From assembly GCF_008831285.2 (NCBI RefSeq), contig NC_045143.1:26063662-26127661 (forward strand): a DNA stretch of 64,000 nucleotides. Reading direction: 5' to 3'. The position numbers were made by a program, and so were the translations under genes. Below, one piece after another: positions 9,516 through 22,083 of the stretch; positions within the stretch are counted from its first letter, which is position 1, and the number at the start of each line of letters is the position of its first letter. Source of the DNA: Nymphaea colorata. Lineage: Eukaryota > Streptophyta > Magnoliopsida > Nymphaeales > Nymphaeaceae. The notes under the pieces were generated by a model that was not told where the DNA came from, ran no database searches, and was given only the letters and a program-made list of their open reading frames with translations.

Positions 9516-10104
9516 TGCGCCAACTATGGATGCCAGTGGTTTGGATTCAGGGAGGACTTGGGATTCAGATGTAGGCTCTACTTTTTAAAACTAAATTTGG
9601 ATCCAAGAAGCATGTGATCCCAAATATAGACATAATCGGGTTGGATCTCCGTAACACAAAGTGGACTCGGGCCTGAATATGGCATAAAACATAAAGGAAC
9701 ACGAATTTGATTAGTAATGGCACAATGCTTTTTTACTAGCTACAGTTCAAAATCAGGTCCATAATCAGATGTGTCCAACCTTGAAAATGGTGGGGGCAAT
9801 TTTTTTTTTTTAAATTTTAATTATAAAAATATACTGAATTTTTATTCTTCTTTTTTTTTCACTTTTCGTTCTCAAAGAGCAACCCTCAGTCACGGGGACC
9901 AAAGGCTTTGAAAAACAAAATTATAGAGAGAGGTGTACTGGAGGCAGGGGGGTGTGGAAGGGGCTGTATTTCTTCTTGGATTTAAAAAAAATAAAAAGAA
10001 GTTATTTTTAAATTTCAAATATTTTAGTTTATCCTGTATAAAATAAAATAAAGTAAATATATTTCTGGTTCTGTAAAATTTTAGAAACTATAGTTTGGTT
10101 CCTA
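9516..10104. other. AT-rich repeat-like sequence, no gene seen
   Basis: Contains homopolymer A/T runs at about 9800-9860 and 9985-10060, and a 'ggctccaccact' string near 10115 resembling hAT-type element ends. Confidence 0.4.
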
Positions 10105-10589
10105 CAACAAAAAATCTTGGCTCCACCACTAAAGAAGGGTTTGAGATCATAAGTTGGCTGGCTAGCGTGAAATTATTCATGTCATGAGGAATCAATTTTT
10201 TGAAAGGTCATAGTAATTTTGCTTTGCTGGGCCATCCTACTTCCTTTGATGGGATATTCATATGATCCATCTATTGTACAAGTTGACTAGAAAATAAATG
10301 AATGTCATCATACTTTAAACTTGTTTAAGGGTAATTAAAATGGCTGAATAACAACGGATTTGCGCGATCATTTCTGAATATTCAAGTGATTCAAAGATGA
10401 ACCTCCACGGCTGGATGGTTATTTGTTTGTTTGGTGTCAATAAAAAACATGACAAAAGATGCATTTGCAACAATCAATTGCTTGACCATGGTTTTCAATT
10501 ATGGAATCCAACTTTCATGGCAGTTTTTAACAATACAAAATAACCATCCAAGCTTAGAAATAGCTGCCTAATTTCAACACACACACACA

Positions 10590-10625
<36 letters not shown>

Positions 10626-11255
10626 ATATACATTCCCTGCTTTGTTTGATGCTTCTAGTATGTTTTCTATCTGGGAAGATGCCTAACCCAACAAATAACA
10701 AACATTATCCAAGTCTACAGATGACCTTGCTCAATTATATGTGTAAACTAGTCATGATTCATTATTTATTTTCTGACAATGAAATAAGAACATTTTATTT
10801 AGGATTTACCATCACAGAGGCTGATTCTGTTGAATTTCAATGAACCTGCAACTGTGGGACACTTGACACAGAATTGGCTCTAGGGATGAAATACCCCTCT
10901 TGTTGAGTGGTATGATGAAATACTCCTCTTGCTCACTGGGCACAAGGGAAGATCTCTATAGAGTGTACTTATTTTTTGAATTGGTTCAGTCTTAACACAA
11001 AAAATATGGTCGATTGAATGCTAGTTGGGTCTGGCTCATGGCAAACATTGGCCAAAGAAACACTGGATTTATGAGTCATTTGACCCAAATCATGAAAATG
11101 TTTAATTGATAACATATTTTTTCTGGTCTTATTAAGAAAGAAAATGATAGCTATTAATTACCAGACCCTTCAAGATTTTATCATCTAGCTAGCCCTAGTC
11201 CAGCTTCATCCACATTTTCTTGTCATTTTGTGCCTTCCCAGCGTGCAAATCAAAA
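10105..11255 (+). repeat. inverted-repeat left arm, segment A
   Basis: Matches 58805-59960 in reverse orientation with substitutions and small indels. Anchors are 'catgtcatgaggaatcaatt' (10178 region), the (CA)n(TA)n tract near 10580-10622, and 'catctagctagccctagtcc' (11180 region). No intact gene. The ORFs overlapping it are short and not conserved in frame between arms. Confidence 0.88.
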
Positions 11256-12350
11256 TATAGTTCTTAATTAAATGTTAGAATTAATCATCATTAAAATAAT
11301 TTCTATTTGAACTACAACTTGAAAACAACTTGGATTTCTATCACCCCATGTATCTACAATTTATTGCCTTCTGCACCAAATTTCCTCCTCCTCCCCATGA
11401 GACTCTGTCAATTCTTCACATGGAACAACCTCCCAGATAGTAGCAGCTTTATTTCCCTGCTCAATTTTTGCCAGTGCCCTAGACAACTTATCTTGAGGCT
11501 CTTAATTCTGTTGAACAAATTTGGCCACATGGTTATTATTCAATCTCATAAGACAATACTTGAAACTGTAGGAAACTTAATTTGAAGAAAGAAACAATAT
11601 TGTAAAAGCAGTATCATATCACTTATCGATCGGGCTAACCTATACATGTATGGTAACATATTGTAAATTTATTTTTGTAATGCATTCGCAATTAAAAAAA
11701 AAAGTAGCGATGAATTCTGATAAAACCAAGAAAAATGTTTCCTATATAAAACAACTTATCATAATATTACACACATTATAAAAATTCACAAATCTTCATC
11801 TACAGACATAATAATGATAAGATATGATAAACATGATAAAATTTGAGGTCTTAAAGACTTTTACAATAAACTTTTTACTGTTTTTACATCATATTATCAA
11901 ACATTTATAATATGCAACTTATCTATTCATCTTCTTCATCTTCATTATAATATTCAAACTCATTTTGCTTCATTGTCTTCATTCCCTTCAAGTGGAATGT
12001 CCCCATCAGCATATGCAGGCTCACCTTCTTGAATGTTCAAAAGGAGTAGGCCACAATGAGGCCTCCATCCTTTCACATCAAATTCCTCAGATGATCACTG
12101 CTGCTTAGAGCATCATAGTCAAAATTCAAAAGAAATTACAAATTCCAAAGAATGGCTACTAACGGTGCTAGAGTCACTCTCAAAAAGCATGTTCCTTTCT
12201 TCCAGCAGCCACAATTCACTTCAAGCCTTCCATGATAGTCAAACAAATTGAAATATTCATCTCCAAAATATTTTTATCGCATGACAAGTGACAAATACAA
12301 GTGCCATGTGGTGAAATATGAAGAGGTAATCTGTAACGCAAGGTGGTCTC

Positions 12351-12542
12351 CAGTGGCAGAGTTACATTGTAGCTGGTGTGGGCAATTACCCACACCAGCC
12401 TACAAATTTTGCCTTATTTACATATGTAAACATAATTGACTTTTATTGTTTCGTTTGTTTTTTTCTTTTACATATGAGTGACCCTTCAAGTTTAAAACTA
12501 AACAGCGTGCCCTTCAAACAGAAATTGCTAGCTCTGCCACCG
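12351..12542. mobile_element. hAT-like miniature element, left-arm copy
   Basis: 192 bp. The ends are cagtggcagag and ctctgccaccg (11-bp terminal inverted repeat with one mismatch). It is flanked by an exact 8-bp duplication gtggtctc (12343-12350 and 12543-12550), the hallmark of hAT transposons. It contains a strong 10-bp-stem hairpin, ctggtgtggg ... cccacaccag, at about 12374-12399. Non-coding. Confidence 0.85.
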
Positions 12543-13713
12543 GTGGTCTCACTATATATTAATTCCATTTGCATGAAGAACTGGACATCACTTGTTAAAC
12601 GATAGCATGATATCTTCAATTTGTGATCAAAATTGGAAATGATTGATGGGATGCAAGTATGAATGGCAAGAAATAATTTATGGAAACCATGATTATATAT
12701 TATAAAGTTATCTAAGGATCCCTATTAATATGAAGCAAGAAATAAATGGATTTCTTAGAGAAACGCCTTCACACATGTTAATGGTTGCATAGATAAACCC
12801 TGAGGTCGTAAACATATTTGGTTTGCTTGGTGTTTTACATTCGTAAGTCCTCTGTTGCTAAAGTTTATCTTTCATTGTTGATTTTAAGGTGATAAATTAT
12901 TTAAAATTTATATAAGGAAAACAAACATATATATATATATATATATAAATAAATATTATGCTACTTATAAAATAGGTTTTTAAAGATTGACATGGGACCC
13001 TTGGAATCCAGCCGTATAATTGAATCAAAAATATTTTACTTGCACAATAAGTTCTAGAGTCTTTGGGGTATTATTGTAAACCAACTTAAATTATTTCTTT
13101 CTTTTCCTTTATGTAGTCTAAACAAACATAGTTTGAACAATTCTTTTTCTTTCTATTCAAACAAGCTTTTATAACAATTTGTTTCCTTCTATTTTCTTTC
13201 CTCTCCTTTTCTTCCCAAATCCTTTCTTTCCCTTTCCATTCTTTTCCTTTTATCCTACTTTCCCTCCATCCATACAGGTGCTATAATAGGTCAACGAAAA
13301 ATTTATTTCACAATTGGGATTGTGTTGCCTAAAGCCTCTCTAAGAGCCAGCATGTTTGAAATGACCTTATATAAGAAGTTACATGGGGAAATAGGTTGCT
13401 ACTGGTGCACACTTGTAGCTCCTTATATCTTGAGAATCAGAACAATCACAGTGTTGTTAAACTTCTTCACCATTCATCCTATTCCCAAGAAAACTTCAAC
13501 CATCTTGATTATGTAATGACTGGTTACTCCTCGGTACTGTTGAAAAAGGGACCTGAAGGATCCACTACGTCCTGAAGTGCTCTCCGCTTTCAAACTAAAG
13601 TTGCATACTTCAGTTCTTTTGCTAAAACAGATCTTGGGATTTGTCGGGCTCATCTCTCGTTTCGACTCGCCAGCACAGACTACTATTTAAAATAAGAACA
13701 AAACATGTAATTC

Positions 13714-13717
<4 letters not shown>

Positions 13718-13755
<38 letters not shown>
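13718..13755. repeat. (CT)n microsatellite
   Basis: About 19 CT units inside inverted-repeat segment B. The right-arm copies have much shorter or interrupted tracts (near 58130-58150 and 61605-61620). Confidence 0.9.
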
Positions 13756-13757
<2 letters not shown>

Positions 13758-14828
13758 GTCTCTCTCTTTCTTGCTCTCTTCATGCAAGAGAAGTCAAAGG
13801 GCATGGAGCTGTTACTCTGTTTCTTTCTTCCACCACACTTTCACTTTCAGTGGTAGACAAGTAGAAAAAGAGAGGAACGACCACGTTGAATAGAAACCAT
13901 TAATTTACATGATATGACATTGTTGATATTAAAGTTCCTGTCTTGGTGGGAAAGACGCAGACTTAGAGGTCGAATAGAAAGGCTCGAATCAAAATACTTA
14001 TGTGAAGTTGGTAGATTGTGCTTCCCATGGCAATATGGTGGCTATCAAAGACAGGAATTATGAATACCATGGCAACATGAAAAATCCAAATCTGTTACAT
14101 CAGAAGCAATTGCCAGTCTAATTTATATGATTCAACATGTGCTAAATGTGGCTCTTCAAGCAGAAGAACAAGTTTCTGCAACTTTTTGTCCTTTTTTATG
14201 AAGGAAGTGTCTCACGTATATCACCGACTTCAACACAAAGCAGCATCACCACAAAAGCATATAGAAAACACATATGCTAATGGAACCACATCTGAAAGAT
14301 GCCCTGCCTTGATCAACCAGCTTCCCTTCCCTATTTTAAACCTATTCACAGTACCTACACCACGGTCCTCATGAACCTTCATGGTTGCCGATCGTCACTA
14401 GCTAATGCCGGAAGGAATTTCATCTTTCTGTTTGCTCTCTCTCCTCCCCCTCTCTCTCTCCCCCTCTCTCTAGACGTGCATAAGAACTCAAAATGAGTGG
14501 AGCTGTCACTTTATTTCTTTCTTCGGCCATCCTTCACTTTTAGTGGTGGAGAAGTCAAAAAAGAAGGGAACCACCCTGTTGAATAGAAACAAATAATTAA
14601 CTTTGATAAGACTTTTCTCAATATTTTTTGTTATAAAAGAGATAGCACTGTCATTGAAAATTATATATATATATATATATATTGTGTGTGTGTATATAAC
14701 TAATAATAGATAATGAAAATACATATCACTTTTTTCTCTTTATTTTTCTCCTAACTATCTATCAAGTCAGATCAGACATCTGTGATTAGATGGCTGAATA
14801 ACTCTAAAAAGTCAAGTCACCATTCTAT

Positions 14829-14898
14829 ATATATATACACACACACGCACACACACACTACTTCGATCACAAACAAATACCAACAGACCTCTTACAAC

Positions 14899-14941
<43 letters not shown>

Positions 14942-15052
14942 ACTTGGATCACAAACAAAAGCCAACAAAGCTCTTACATTATATATATATACATATATGT
15001 ATATACACACACACACACACACTACTTCGATCACAAACAAAAACCAACACAC
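14829..15052. repeat. composite minisatellite, 3 units
   Basis: Three units of ~80 bp, each made of (TA)n/(CA)n followed by 'cttcgatcacaaacaaa' and 'ccaacagacctcttac'. The right arm has at least five units at 56620-57075. Confidence 0.85.
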
Positions 15053-15360
15053 CTCTTATATTTGTGTTAAAAAGTGTTCTGAACAAAATATGAATCTCCT
15101 AATGTCTTCATTATAAACACTAATTTAATCTAAACAATGTTTAAGTTCAAATTACTTTTATAAAAAAAAGTATTTTTTCTACTATTAAAATTTTGATGTT
15201 ATAAGTGCCATTCCTTTTTTAATTATTATGGTACATTAATAAAATAAAAAATAATTAACTTAATGTATGTTTACCACCAAATATATTTTAAGATAGTGCT
15301 AAGTTATAAAGAAAAGAAATTTTAATAGGCCCGGCTTCTGTCCGTTGCCTAAGTGTTATG

Positions 15361-15591
15361 TTATTTATATATACATATATATGCACATGCACACACACGG
15401 GAGAGAGAGAGAGAAAGATAGAGAGTATTAAATGAAACTAAAAACATCCAAAGAGTAATGGAAGCCACAGTACAACTAAAAAAAAAGGATGAAACAAAAG
15501 AAAATAGAAGCAATAGAGAAGAAGAGAGGAACCAATCTGACAGCGAGAAATCCCTTAGAATAGCTAAAAGCTCCATTCTTAGGGTTTGCAA
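15361..15591 (-). CDS. hydrophobic ORF, conserved in both arms (hypothetical)
   Basis: Reads MELLAILRDFSLSDWFLSSS, then a hydrophobic segment (LLLLFSFVSSFF) like a signal anchor, then SCTVASITLWMF. The right arm has the same ORF start on the plus strand from about 56107 (MELLAILKDFSLSDWFVSSS). The frame then runs into a (CT)n/(GT)n microsatellite in both arms. It may be the first exon of a lost gene. Function unknown. Confidence 0.3.
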   Translation of the reverse strand: MQTLRMELLAILRDFSLSDWFLSSSLLLLFSFVSSFFFSCTVASITLWMFLVSFNTLYLSLSLSRVCACAYICIYK

Positions 15592-15759
15592 TAAGTGGTG
15601 GAAAACAAAACGTGCTTTAGGAACGAAGACTTAATTGGGAATGATCCAAATCTTCCACCAGAAAATACAAAACCATGTATGCCAACTTCAAATACAGATG
15701 GCACATGGATCTAAAACTTCAGTTTAAAGGAATTAGACATTTTCCTCTTGTTGACAAAT

Positions 15760-16035
15760 CTAGCACAGCTCTATGTTACAGAAATTTCCTAATAGCCATC
15801 GGTCAGCAAAACTAACCAAAATATCTTGGTCCGTTTCTTGTGAAGTTACATCATGTTTTGCATGTCTCCATTTATTTTGTAGCTCTAAAACAATTAATGA
15901 CGTCGACTTTTCTCTATATGCCACAGCTTTCTTAAACTCCAAATCTGTCAACCCTAAAAGGTCGCTGCTCTTCCCTATCAAGCTGTAGCTGGATGTCCCC
16001 AGCATGGATTTTCTGTGAGTTCTCAAAAGCAACAA
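15760..16035 (-). CDS. hypothetical ORF conserved between arms (left copy)
   Basis: It encodes about 91 residues including LGTSSYSLIGKSSDLLGLTD, LEFKKAVAYREKSTSLIVLE and LQNKWRHAKHDVTSQETDQ, ending SFADRWLLGNFCNIELC. The right-arm copy (55260-55526, plus strand) keeps the first ~70 residues with only a few changes, all near the start. Neither shows an ATG at the start; the frame opens at TTG codons and extends upstream as LEDIASLLLL. It looks like an internal or terminal exon of an unrecognised plant gene. I do not recognise the family. Confidence 0.4.
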   Translation of the reverse strand: MLLLRTHRKSMLGTSSYSLIGKSSDLLGLTDLEFKKAVAYREKSTSLIVLELQNKWRHAKHDVTSQETDQDILVSFADRWLLGNFCNIELC

Positions 16036-16215
16036 GCTAGCAATGTCTTCTAGGTGATTGTCACCTCAATCCATCAAAAGATGCATTTGCAACGATCAGT
16101 TGCTTGACCATGGTTTTAAATAATGGAATAAAACTTTTACAGCAGTTTTAATGATACAAAATAACCATTTGAGCACAAAAATATCTGCCCGATTTCAATA
16201 CACACACACACAGAG

Positions 16216-16251
<36 letters not shown>

Positions 16252-16419
16252 GCCATACACCTTAATTAGGTCGTCATACCACACACCTTAATTAGGTCAA
16301 TGATGCATCACTCAGATGTTTTGAGGCGTTCTTCTAGGTGATGCACAGAGACCTCATGCAGGTGTGCACCTCTAACAGCACCGGTTTAGGCTACTTGTCA
16401 AAGAAAGAAAAATCCGACA

Positions 16420-16960
16420 GAAGAATATTCCATGCATGACTCTTTTTCTGTCCACATCTTCTGTTAATCTTTCCACCTTAAGAGCTGTTCGAGAATAAAA
16501 GAACAAATCAGGCCAAATCAGAGAGAGAGAGAGAGAGAAAGAGGGTGATCACATTTGCTCATGATGAGAGCAATGAGTGGAGAGCGTTCAGCTGAGTTCC
16601 GGTGGACATGGGCCAACACGAACATATTTGCATTAATCAAACAGTCATAGCGAAAAAGAGTGTGCCCGGTCCAAGAAGGTACTCTATATAGAGAAGATAT
16701 ATCTTGTAAGAATAAGATGACAAAGAAGATTGATTATATATATATATATATATATATCCTGTAGAAATGGGTTGTCAAAACAGGTTATATGTAAAAAAAT
16801 TGTGTATATGGGTACATAATGACCAAAATATCTCTTTTTATAGTAGAAAAGGAGCATTTTAAAAGGGTAAAAAAAGGTTATGAAAAAATTTAAAAGTGTA
16901 AAATGGACATAGTATGCCATTAAAAAATTCAGAAATAACCCAACCTTCATCTTTTTTCCT
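16420..16960 (-). repeat. dispersed repeat family X, left copy
   Basis: Related to 43600-44350 and 54595-54960, both on the opposite strand. Shared strings include 'ccacccgaactcagctgaac', 'gaaacagctcttaagg' and 'cttttaaaatg'. It overlaps the inner edge of the inverted-repeat arm. Non-coding. Confidence 0.75.
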
Positions 16961-17783
16961 ATGATATTGTATACTTGTGGATCCACAGAAGTGTGCTGCA
17001 GCTCGATCTCATATCTCATATCGGGCATTGACCAGTTCCACAGATTCAAGTGGCTGAAGAAGAAGAAAGAGGAGAGGGGGATGGTGAAGGAGGAGAAACT
17101 GCACTTTAGCCACCAGCATTGTCATGGGATGTCGCTCGTCGATTTCTTCAATCGATGCGGCTTGAGTTTTCGACACTGAAGGTCAACAGTGAAGCTCTCT
17201 CTAAAGAACGTAGGTGACCTTAGACTTAATTTCTTGCTTAGGTAGGCATTTGAAATCATTTTAGTGACGTACGTGGAGGGCTAGGGGTAGGTACATCACG
17301 TGCCCAATTAATAATTTTCAATAATACTTGGATGACGGATTGCAGACAAAGATTTTCCAGTTGAGGCCGGCCTTGACTCAAACTAAGTTGTAACTTGGGG
17401 CATATGAATCTCTAAATAATGTAAAAAATAAGATTATTCTGGTCAACTTGATATTAAAGATACAATTATTTTTTAAAAGTTTTAATATTATTTTGAGAAG
17501 TACATAAAGCAAGTTGTAACCAGCAGACGGCAAATTTCGGGAATATACCAACATTAATATTTTGGGAATTTGCTTGTGAAATATCATGACGTGACATTAT
17601 ATTCGTCCAAACCACATTGCGTAATGGAATAATTGGAATTCAGTGCAAGCGAATGTCAATAGATCTTCTTTGTCAGTTACGTATCTGAATCTGATAGACT
17701 TAATAGTCTGGTTTGGTGACCGAAATAAGATCCAATTAATAGTAGTACGATTCTCAGATTTTTAAATAGCATAGAGAGTTGCA

Positions 17784-17882
<99 letters not shown>

Positions 17883-18623
17883 ATTGAAACGAATCAGCTA
17901 CCGATATGGTTATACATTCTTTTTTTTTTTTTATGTTGCTAAAAACTTTCATAAAAGATACATTTTGCTGTTAAAGTATGTGGTCAAGCAATTGTCACTC
18001 ACAAATATATCATCTGACCATATAAGTGGTTAGGTGTTTTATGTGTAGAAAGATTGAATGGTGATCTAGCTGTTTGAGTCACTCAGCCATCTAACCATGA
18101 CCATCTGATTTATCATAGCAGATGACTAAGATAAAAACAAAGAGAAAACAAAAATAGACATTTTCGTCGTCTAAGTTTTTATATTTTCTCCATGTTTTTT
18201 TGTTAACCCTCCAATATCTGCACTAGATGGATGCCAGCTTTGGTTAAATGGCTGGGTAACTTAATAGTGAGAGTCACCATTCGACCATTTTTATACATGT
18301 ATTTTGCCTGAAACTATGGAGCGTTGAAATGAAATGAACAGATGAAATTATACGTAGATTGGTCTATTAATTATATGCAGATTGGTCTATTAAGATGCGA
18401 GTCGAATTTGTATTCCTCTAATATGGTTGATGATATTCCTTCATAAAAAATTTTGCAGATTAAAGCTTGTTAACTGCAGGCTGCTCTATATATGATCATG
18501 ACTAATTTTTTCAGATATTTCCACAGGTACTGCACTTGCACCAACTGCTTTTATTTAACTAGTCATCTCCAAGACACAGTTAAACGATAAGAGTTGCTAC
18601 TCCGTCATTTCACTTTTCCAGCC
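16961..18623. other. no gene seen; (TA)n-(GA)n at 17787-17870
   Basis: Non-coding spacer. A long (TA)n tract runs at about 17787-17845 directly into a (GA)n tract at about 17843-17870. A small plus-strand ORF at 16961-17179 has no recognisable features. Confidence 0.5.
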
Positions 18624-18626
18624 TAA

Positions 18627-18828
18627 GGTTCTATTTGATAGCCTCAGATCTTAGATTCAAAGCTGCATAAAAAGGTATGTTTTGGGAGATCCTTAGTTTC
18701 AGTAACGTAGATTTTAAATCCTTGCTACATGTCAACAACTATGGATTTCAAGTCAGATGAGTGGAGGGGGGTAGGTGGTTTGATCATAAATCCATAGATT
18801 TGAGATCCTAGATGAAACAAACACAACC
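18627..18828. mobile_element. Tourist-like MITE (PIF/Harbinger type)
   Basis: 202 bp. The ends are ggttctatttg and caaacacaacc (inverted, two mismatches), flanked on both sides by TAA (18624-18626 and 18829-18831). The inner ends also pair ('cagatcttagattc' against 'agatttgagatcct'). The short size, TAA duplication and lack of coding capacity are typical of Tourist MITEs. Confidence 0.75.
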
Positions 18829-18831
18829 TAA

Positions 18832-20659
18832 ACTAATTTATAACTAAACGACCCAGAAATTCTGAGACTTTTGTGTGTCGATGAAATGCACTTATACATC
18901 AACAGGAACTGATGATTCAAGCAAGAAATTTTAGGTGATGTTATATATCCAGCCTTTGGTGCATTTACTTTTGGATTGGACTGTAGCAGGAAATGTTAAA
19001 TATCTACCATACTAGGCACAGTTTTACAAATTAAAGATCAGGAAATTGTGGTCCAACCAAGACAACTGTAATATTTTTTTTAACTTACTAAAAATGCAAA
19101 AAAAAAGGAAAGAGAAAAAGAAGGCCAGCAATCAAAAAAGAAAGACGAAAGTTGACCAGAGCAAAACAGGTAAAATAAGAAAAAGAAGACGGTCTATTTG
19201 CTTTATAATGCCAGCATGTGGCAAAGTCTCTTGACACATGTCCGATTTCTTCATTTCATGTAAGAAAAAAATCATACCTTATGGTTTGATGTAAACAGGG
19301 ATATTAACAAATAGAAAGACACACACGTGTGTACAATGAGCGAGAAAAGAAATACAAAGAGAAAAACAATTGGATTAGCCAGTCTCTTTTAAACTTACTT
19401 TTTGATCTCATCATTTTCCCATCATTATGTCACCAACCTTTTCTCTTTCTTCTCTTCTCTTTTTTCCTTCTCTGCAACCAACCTTTTTCCACTTTAAAGT
19501 TGGTGCACATCAAAGGGGAGATGAGAGTCTCAAAGTAATAGTGGCTTTAACTTATTTCATGTAACTGTAAGACCACAAATATGCAATACAAAAAGCAATT
19601 GATGGCACAAATTTAGCACAACCAAGTTGAGTAAGAATCTCACAGCTTAACAGAGAACATCTTTATTTACTACAGACTGCTCTCTCTTCCTCTCCCTCTC
19701 TCTCTTTCTCCCCCCCTCTGTCTCTGTCTCTCTCTCTCTATATATATATATACCAATGAGCGTCACTAAATAGCTGATTGTCTTCCACATGGTGCTTATT
19801 CATCAACAGCGATTGAAATGCATTTTAATGTGCTAAAAAGGAGACAAAGAGGGCATTATTTTGGTAAGCAGATCTGCATCTACTGTACATGTCAAATAGC
19901 TCTTGATGTAAGTCCATATTCACACAGTTTCCTGCATCAAGTAAAATAATAAAATAGCAAGTACCATGCAATTTGTCGACAGAAAACAAAAAGATAAGTA
20001 TGAAGGAGCTCACATCCTCTTTCAGTGGAAGCAATAGACCATTTTAGATGTCTACAAGCTATTATAGGTAACCTGGCCTGAGAGAATGGCTATCAGCTAA
20101 CAACAACCAAAAGGTCTACTGCTCTTTTCAAGGACAAAGAGTTCAAACATATAAAGAGAAAGAGTCCAAGATTATGCTCTGATGTCAAGATTTATCCGGC
20201 TGAGTTTTCATTCTTTTAGCCTAGCGGAGGGCTCGCCACCACCCAAAATTTGTCGGTTAATAATATTTATGGGCCATGCATGTGAAAGCAAGTCCAACCT
20301 CAAACCAAACATGGAATGTTTTACGTTCTTGAGAGTGGAAAAAAAATAACTCAATGCATGAGTTTGTTAATATAAAATATTATTAGTGGTCACGTAATGC
20401 CTGCCAATCACTGCTACCATGGAAAAAAGCTACTGATACTCTTAAACGTTCTTTTATATATGTAATTCAAATATGTAAGATAATGTTATCAGATGAGTAA
20501 AACGAGAAACTTGGAAGTTTGATAAATAATGGCCAAAGCATCGTGAACTATTGCCACAAGATAAATAGTCGACACTTATTCAATGACAGGTTTTTAATTT
20601 TTGATGACCAGTCAACATCCAGTATATATATACATACACACACACACACACACACACAC

Positions 20660-20711
<52 letters not shown>

Positions 20712-21450
20712 GTGTGTGTGTGTGTGTATTCTTACTTATAAAGATCATTAAAACAATCGTGATGGATGGTTGAGAAATAAATAAGTAAAAAAAAGATATA
20801 AACTACTCATATATAAGGAAAATACTCAGCACATTTTTCTTTTTATTTTTCTCTCATTCATTCATTATAGTGAATCAATCGGCCCTCATGAGTGAGCAGA
20901 GTAACTTTGAATAATCAGATGAAATATCAGCGGGTGAAAGCCCATAATATCTAAGGGTAGAAAGACATCTATGTATATGTGTAGAGAGAGAATGGGACAG
21001 AGATTTTCACTTCAAGCTTGATGGTTTAAGCTGGTCAATGGACGGGTTTTGGAGCAGGGACTACCGTGCCTTACAAGGGCAACACAAATGACAAAAACTT
21101 CAAACAATCTCTTCTTGCAACGTATTCACCGGTTATTGCCATCACCATTGATAATACATTAATGTGTCTGTCCTTCAAATATTTGTGAAGGAAAGTCTTC
21201 CAATATTTGTGATCCAAAGTTTTCAAGGCTAATATTCAGATCTTGATTTGACTGAGTCCAATGAAAAGACAGAAAAAGAAATTGTGGAAGTCCAACCAAC
21301 CACTACCAGCTTTGCTTAAGTGTAACATGCTACCAACTTTTCTCCATTGTGATGGTTGCTGATTACACCAACGAATATGTTACTTAGTTTGATCACATGT
21401 TTATTTTCTCCACAATTTCCAAATCAACGTCCCCACCTTAATCAGCAGTG
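18832..21450. other. no gene seen; microsatellites
   Basis: Non-coding. (CT)n-(TA)n at about 19681-19752 and a (CA)n-(TA)n-(TG)n compound tract at about 20636-20727. The latter reads as a near-perfect hairpin because CA and TG flank TA. Confidence 0.5.
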
Positions 21451-21515
21451 ACCTTAACTATAACTTCCATTATCTACGCATTTCTCCTTAATACGGCAAC
21501 CTTTTAGTGCTCACC

Positions 21516-22083
21516 ATGGCTACCTTCTCCTCAGCATCCCGCCTTCTCCTCCAGCTGCTCCTACTTGCAATGCTCCCTAGCCCTACCAGCATATTCGCTT
21601 CCAAACCTCTTGGCTTCTCCATAGACCTCATTCATCGAGATTCATCACTCTCTCCTCTCTATGACCTTTCATTCACTCTAGCCCAACGAGCCAAACAGTT
21701 CGCTTTGCGCTCCATGTTGCACTGCCGCCGCATCGCTTCACTATTTGCCAAAACCACCAGCATGATCGCTAGCCCTGTGATGCCTAGCTCCGGCGAGTAT
21801 CTCATGAAACTCTCACTTGGTACACCATCCCGCCTCTACTGGGCCACCCTCGACACTGGCAGCGACCTCATATGGACGACATGCCGCCCCTGTGACTCCT
21901 GCTCCAGCCAAACATCAATGTTTGATCCATTTCAGTCGTCTACCTACAAGAGCCAAAGCTGATCCACCAGCTCTTCCATGAAGTGCCCCACGATGGTTTC
22001 ACTATCAACCAACTTTGTGGATTCAGATATTCCTATGGAGACAAGTCCTTCATAGAAGGCATACTTGCCACCGAGACACTTGT
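21516..22083 (+). pseudogene. aspartic protease (nepenthesin/CDR1-like), 5' fragment
   Basis: The ATG at 21516 sits in a good context (accATGgc). It begins MATFSSASRLLLQLLLLAML, a clear signal peptide, followed by GFSIDLIHRDSSLSPLYD, typical of CDR1-like secreted proteases, then GEYLMKLSLGTP and ATLDTGSDLIWT with the first catalytic DTG. Family members run ~430 residues with a second catalytic Asp. Here the frame meets TGA at 21960-21962, yet the homologous protein continues in another frame to about 22083 (YSYGDKSF, then EGILATETL), so one frameshift is present. At 22083/22084 the match stops and retrotransposon sequence begins. The second lobe is absent. The gene is dead, although the promoter and start may be intact. 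Confidence 0.88.

Larger units (their letters stand above)
11275..14700 (+). repeat. inverted-repeat left arm, segment B
   Basis: Matches 60710-64000 in reverse orientation. Its distal part (13085-14700) matches a second right-arm copy at 57240-58800. Paired short ORFs (for example 12248-12439 with 62816-63046, and 13641-13856 with 61487-61699 and 58046-58231) come from this homology and are not evidence of genes. Confidence 0.9.
14700..16745 (+). repeat. inverted-repeat left arm, segment D
   Basis: Matches 54595-57240 in reverse orientation. It includes the hypothetical ORF at 15760-16035 and ends in a (TA)n tract at 16737-16757. The right arm also changes to a (TA)n tract at its inner edge. 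Confidence 0.88.

Noticed and set aside
12248-12439. ORF conserved as 62816-63046 in the other arm
   Set aside because: Half of it runs through a hAT-like miniature element, so its conservation reflects duplication, not coding.
13641-13856. ORF seen three times (also 58046-58231, 61487-61699)
   Set aside because: It reads through a (CT)n microsatellite and exists because of the inverted-repeat homology.
20636-20727. Possible CRISPR-like or palindromic array
   Set aside because: It is a compound (CA)n(TA)n(TG)n microsatellite; there are no spacers.
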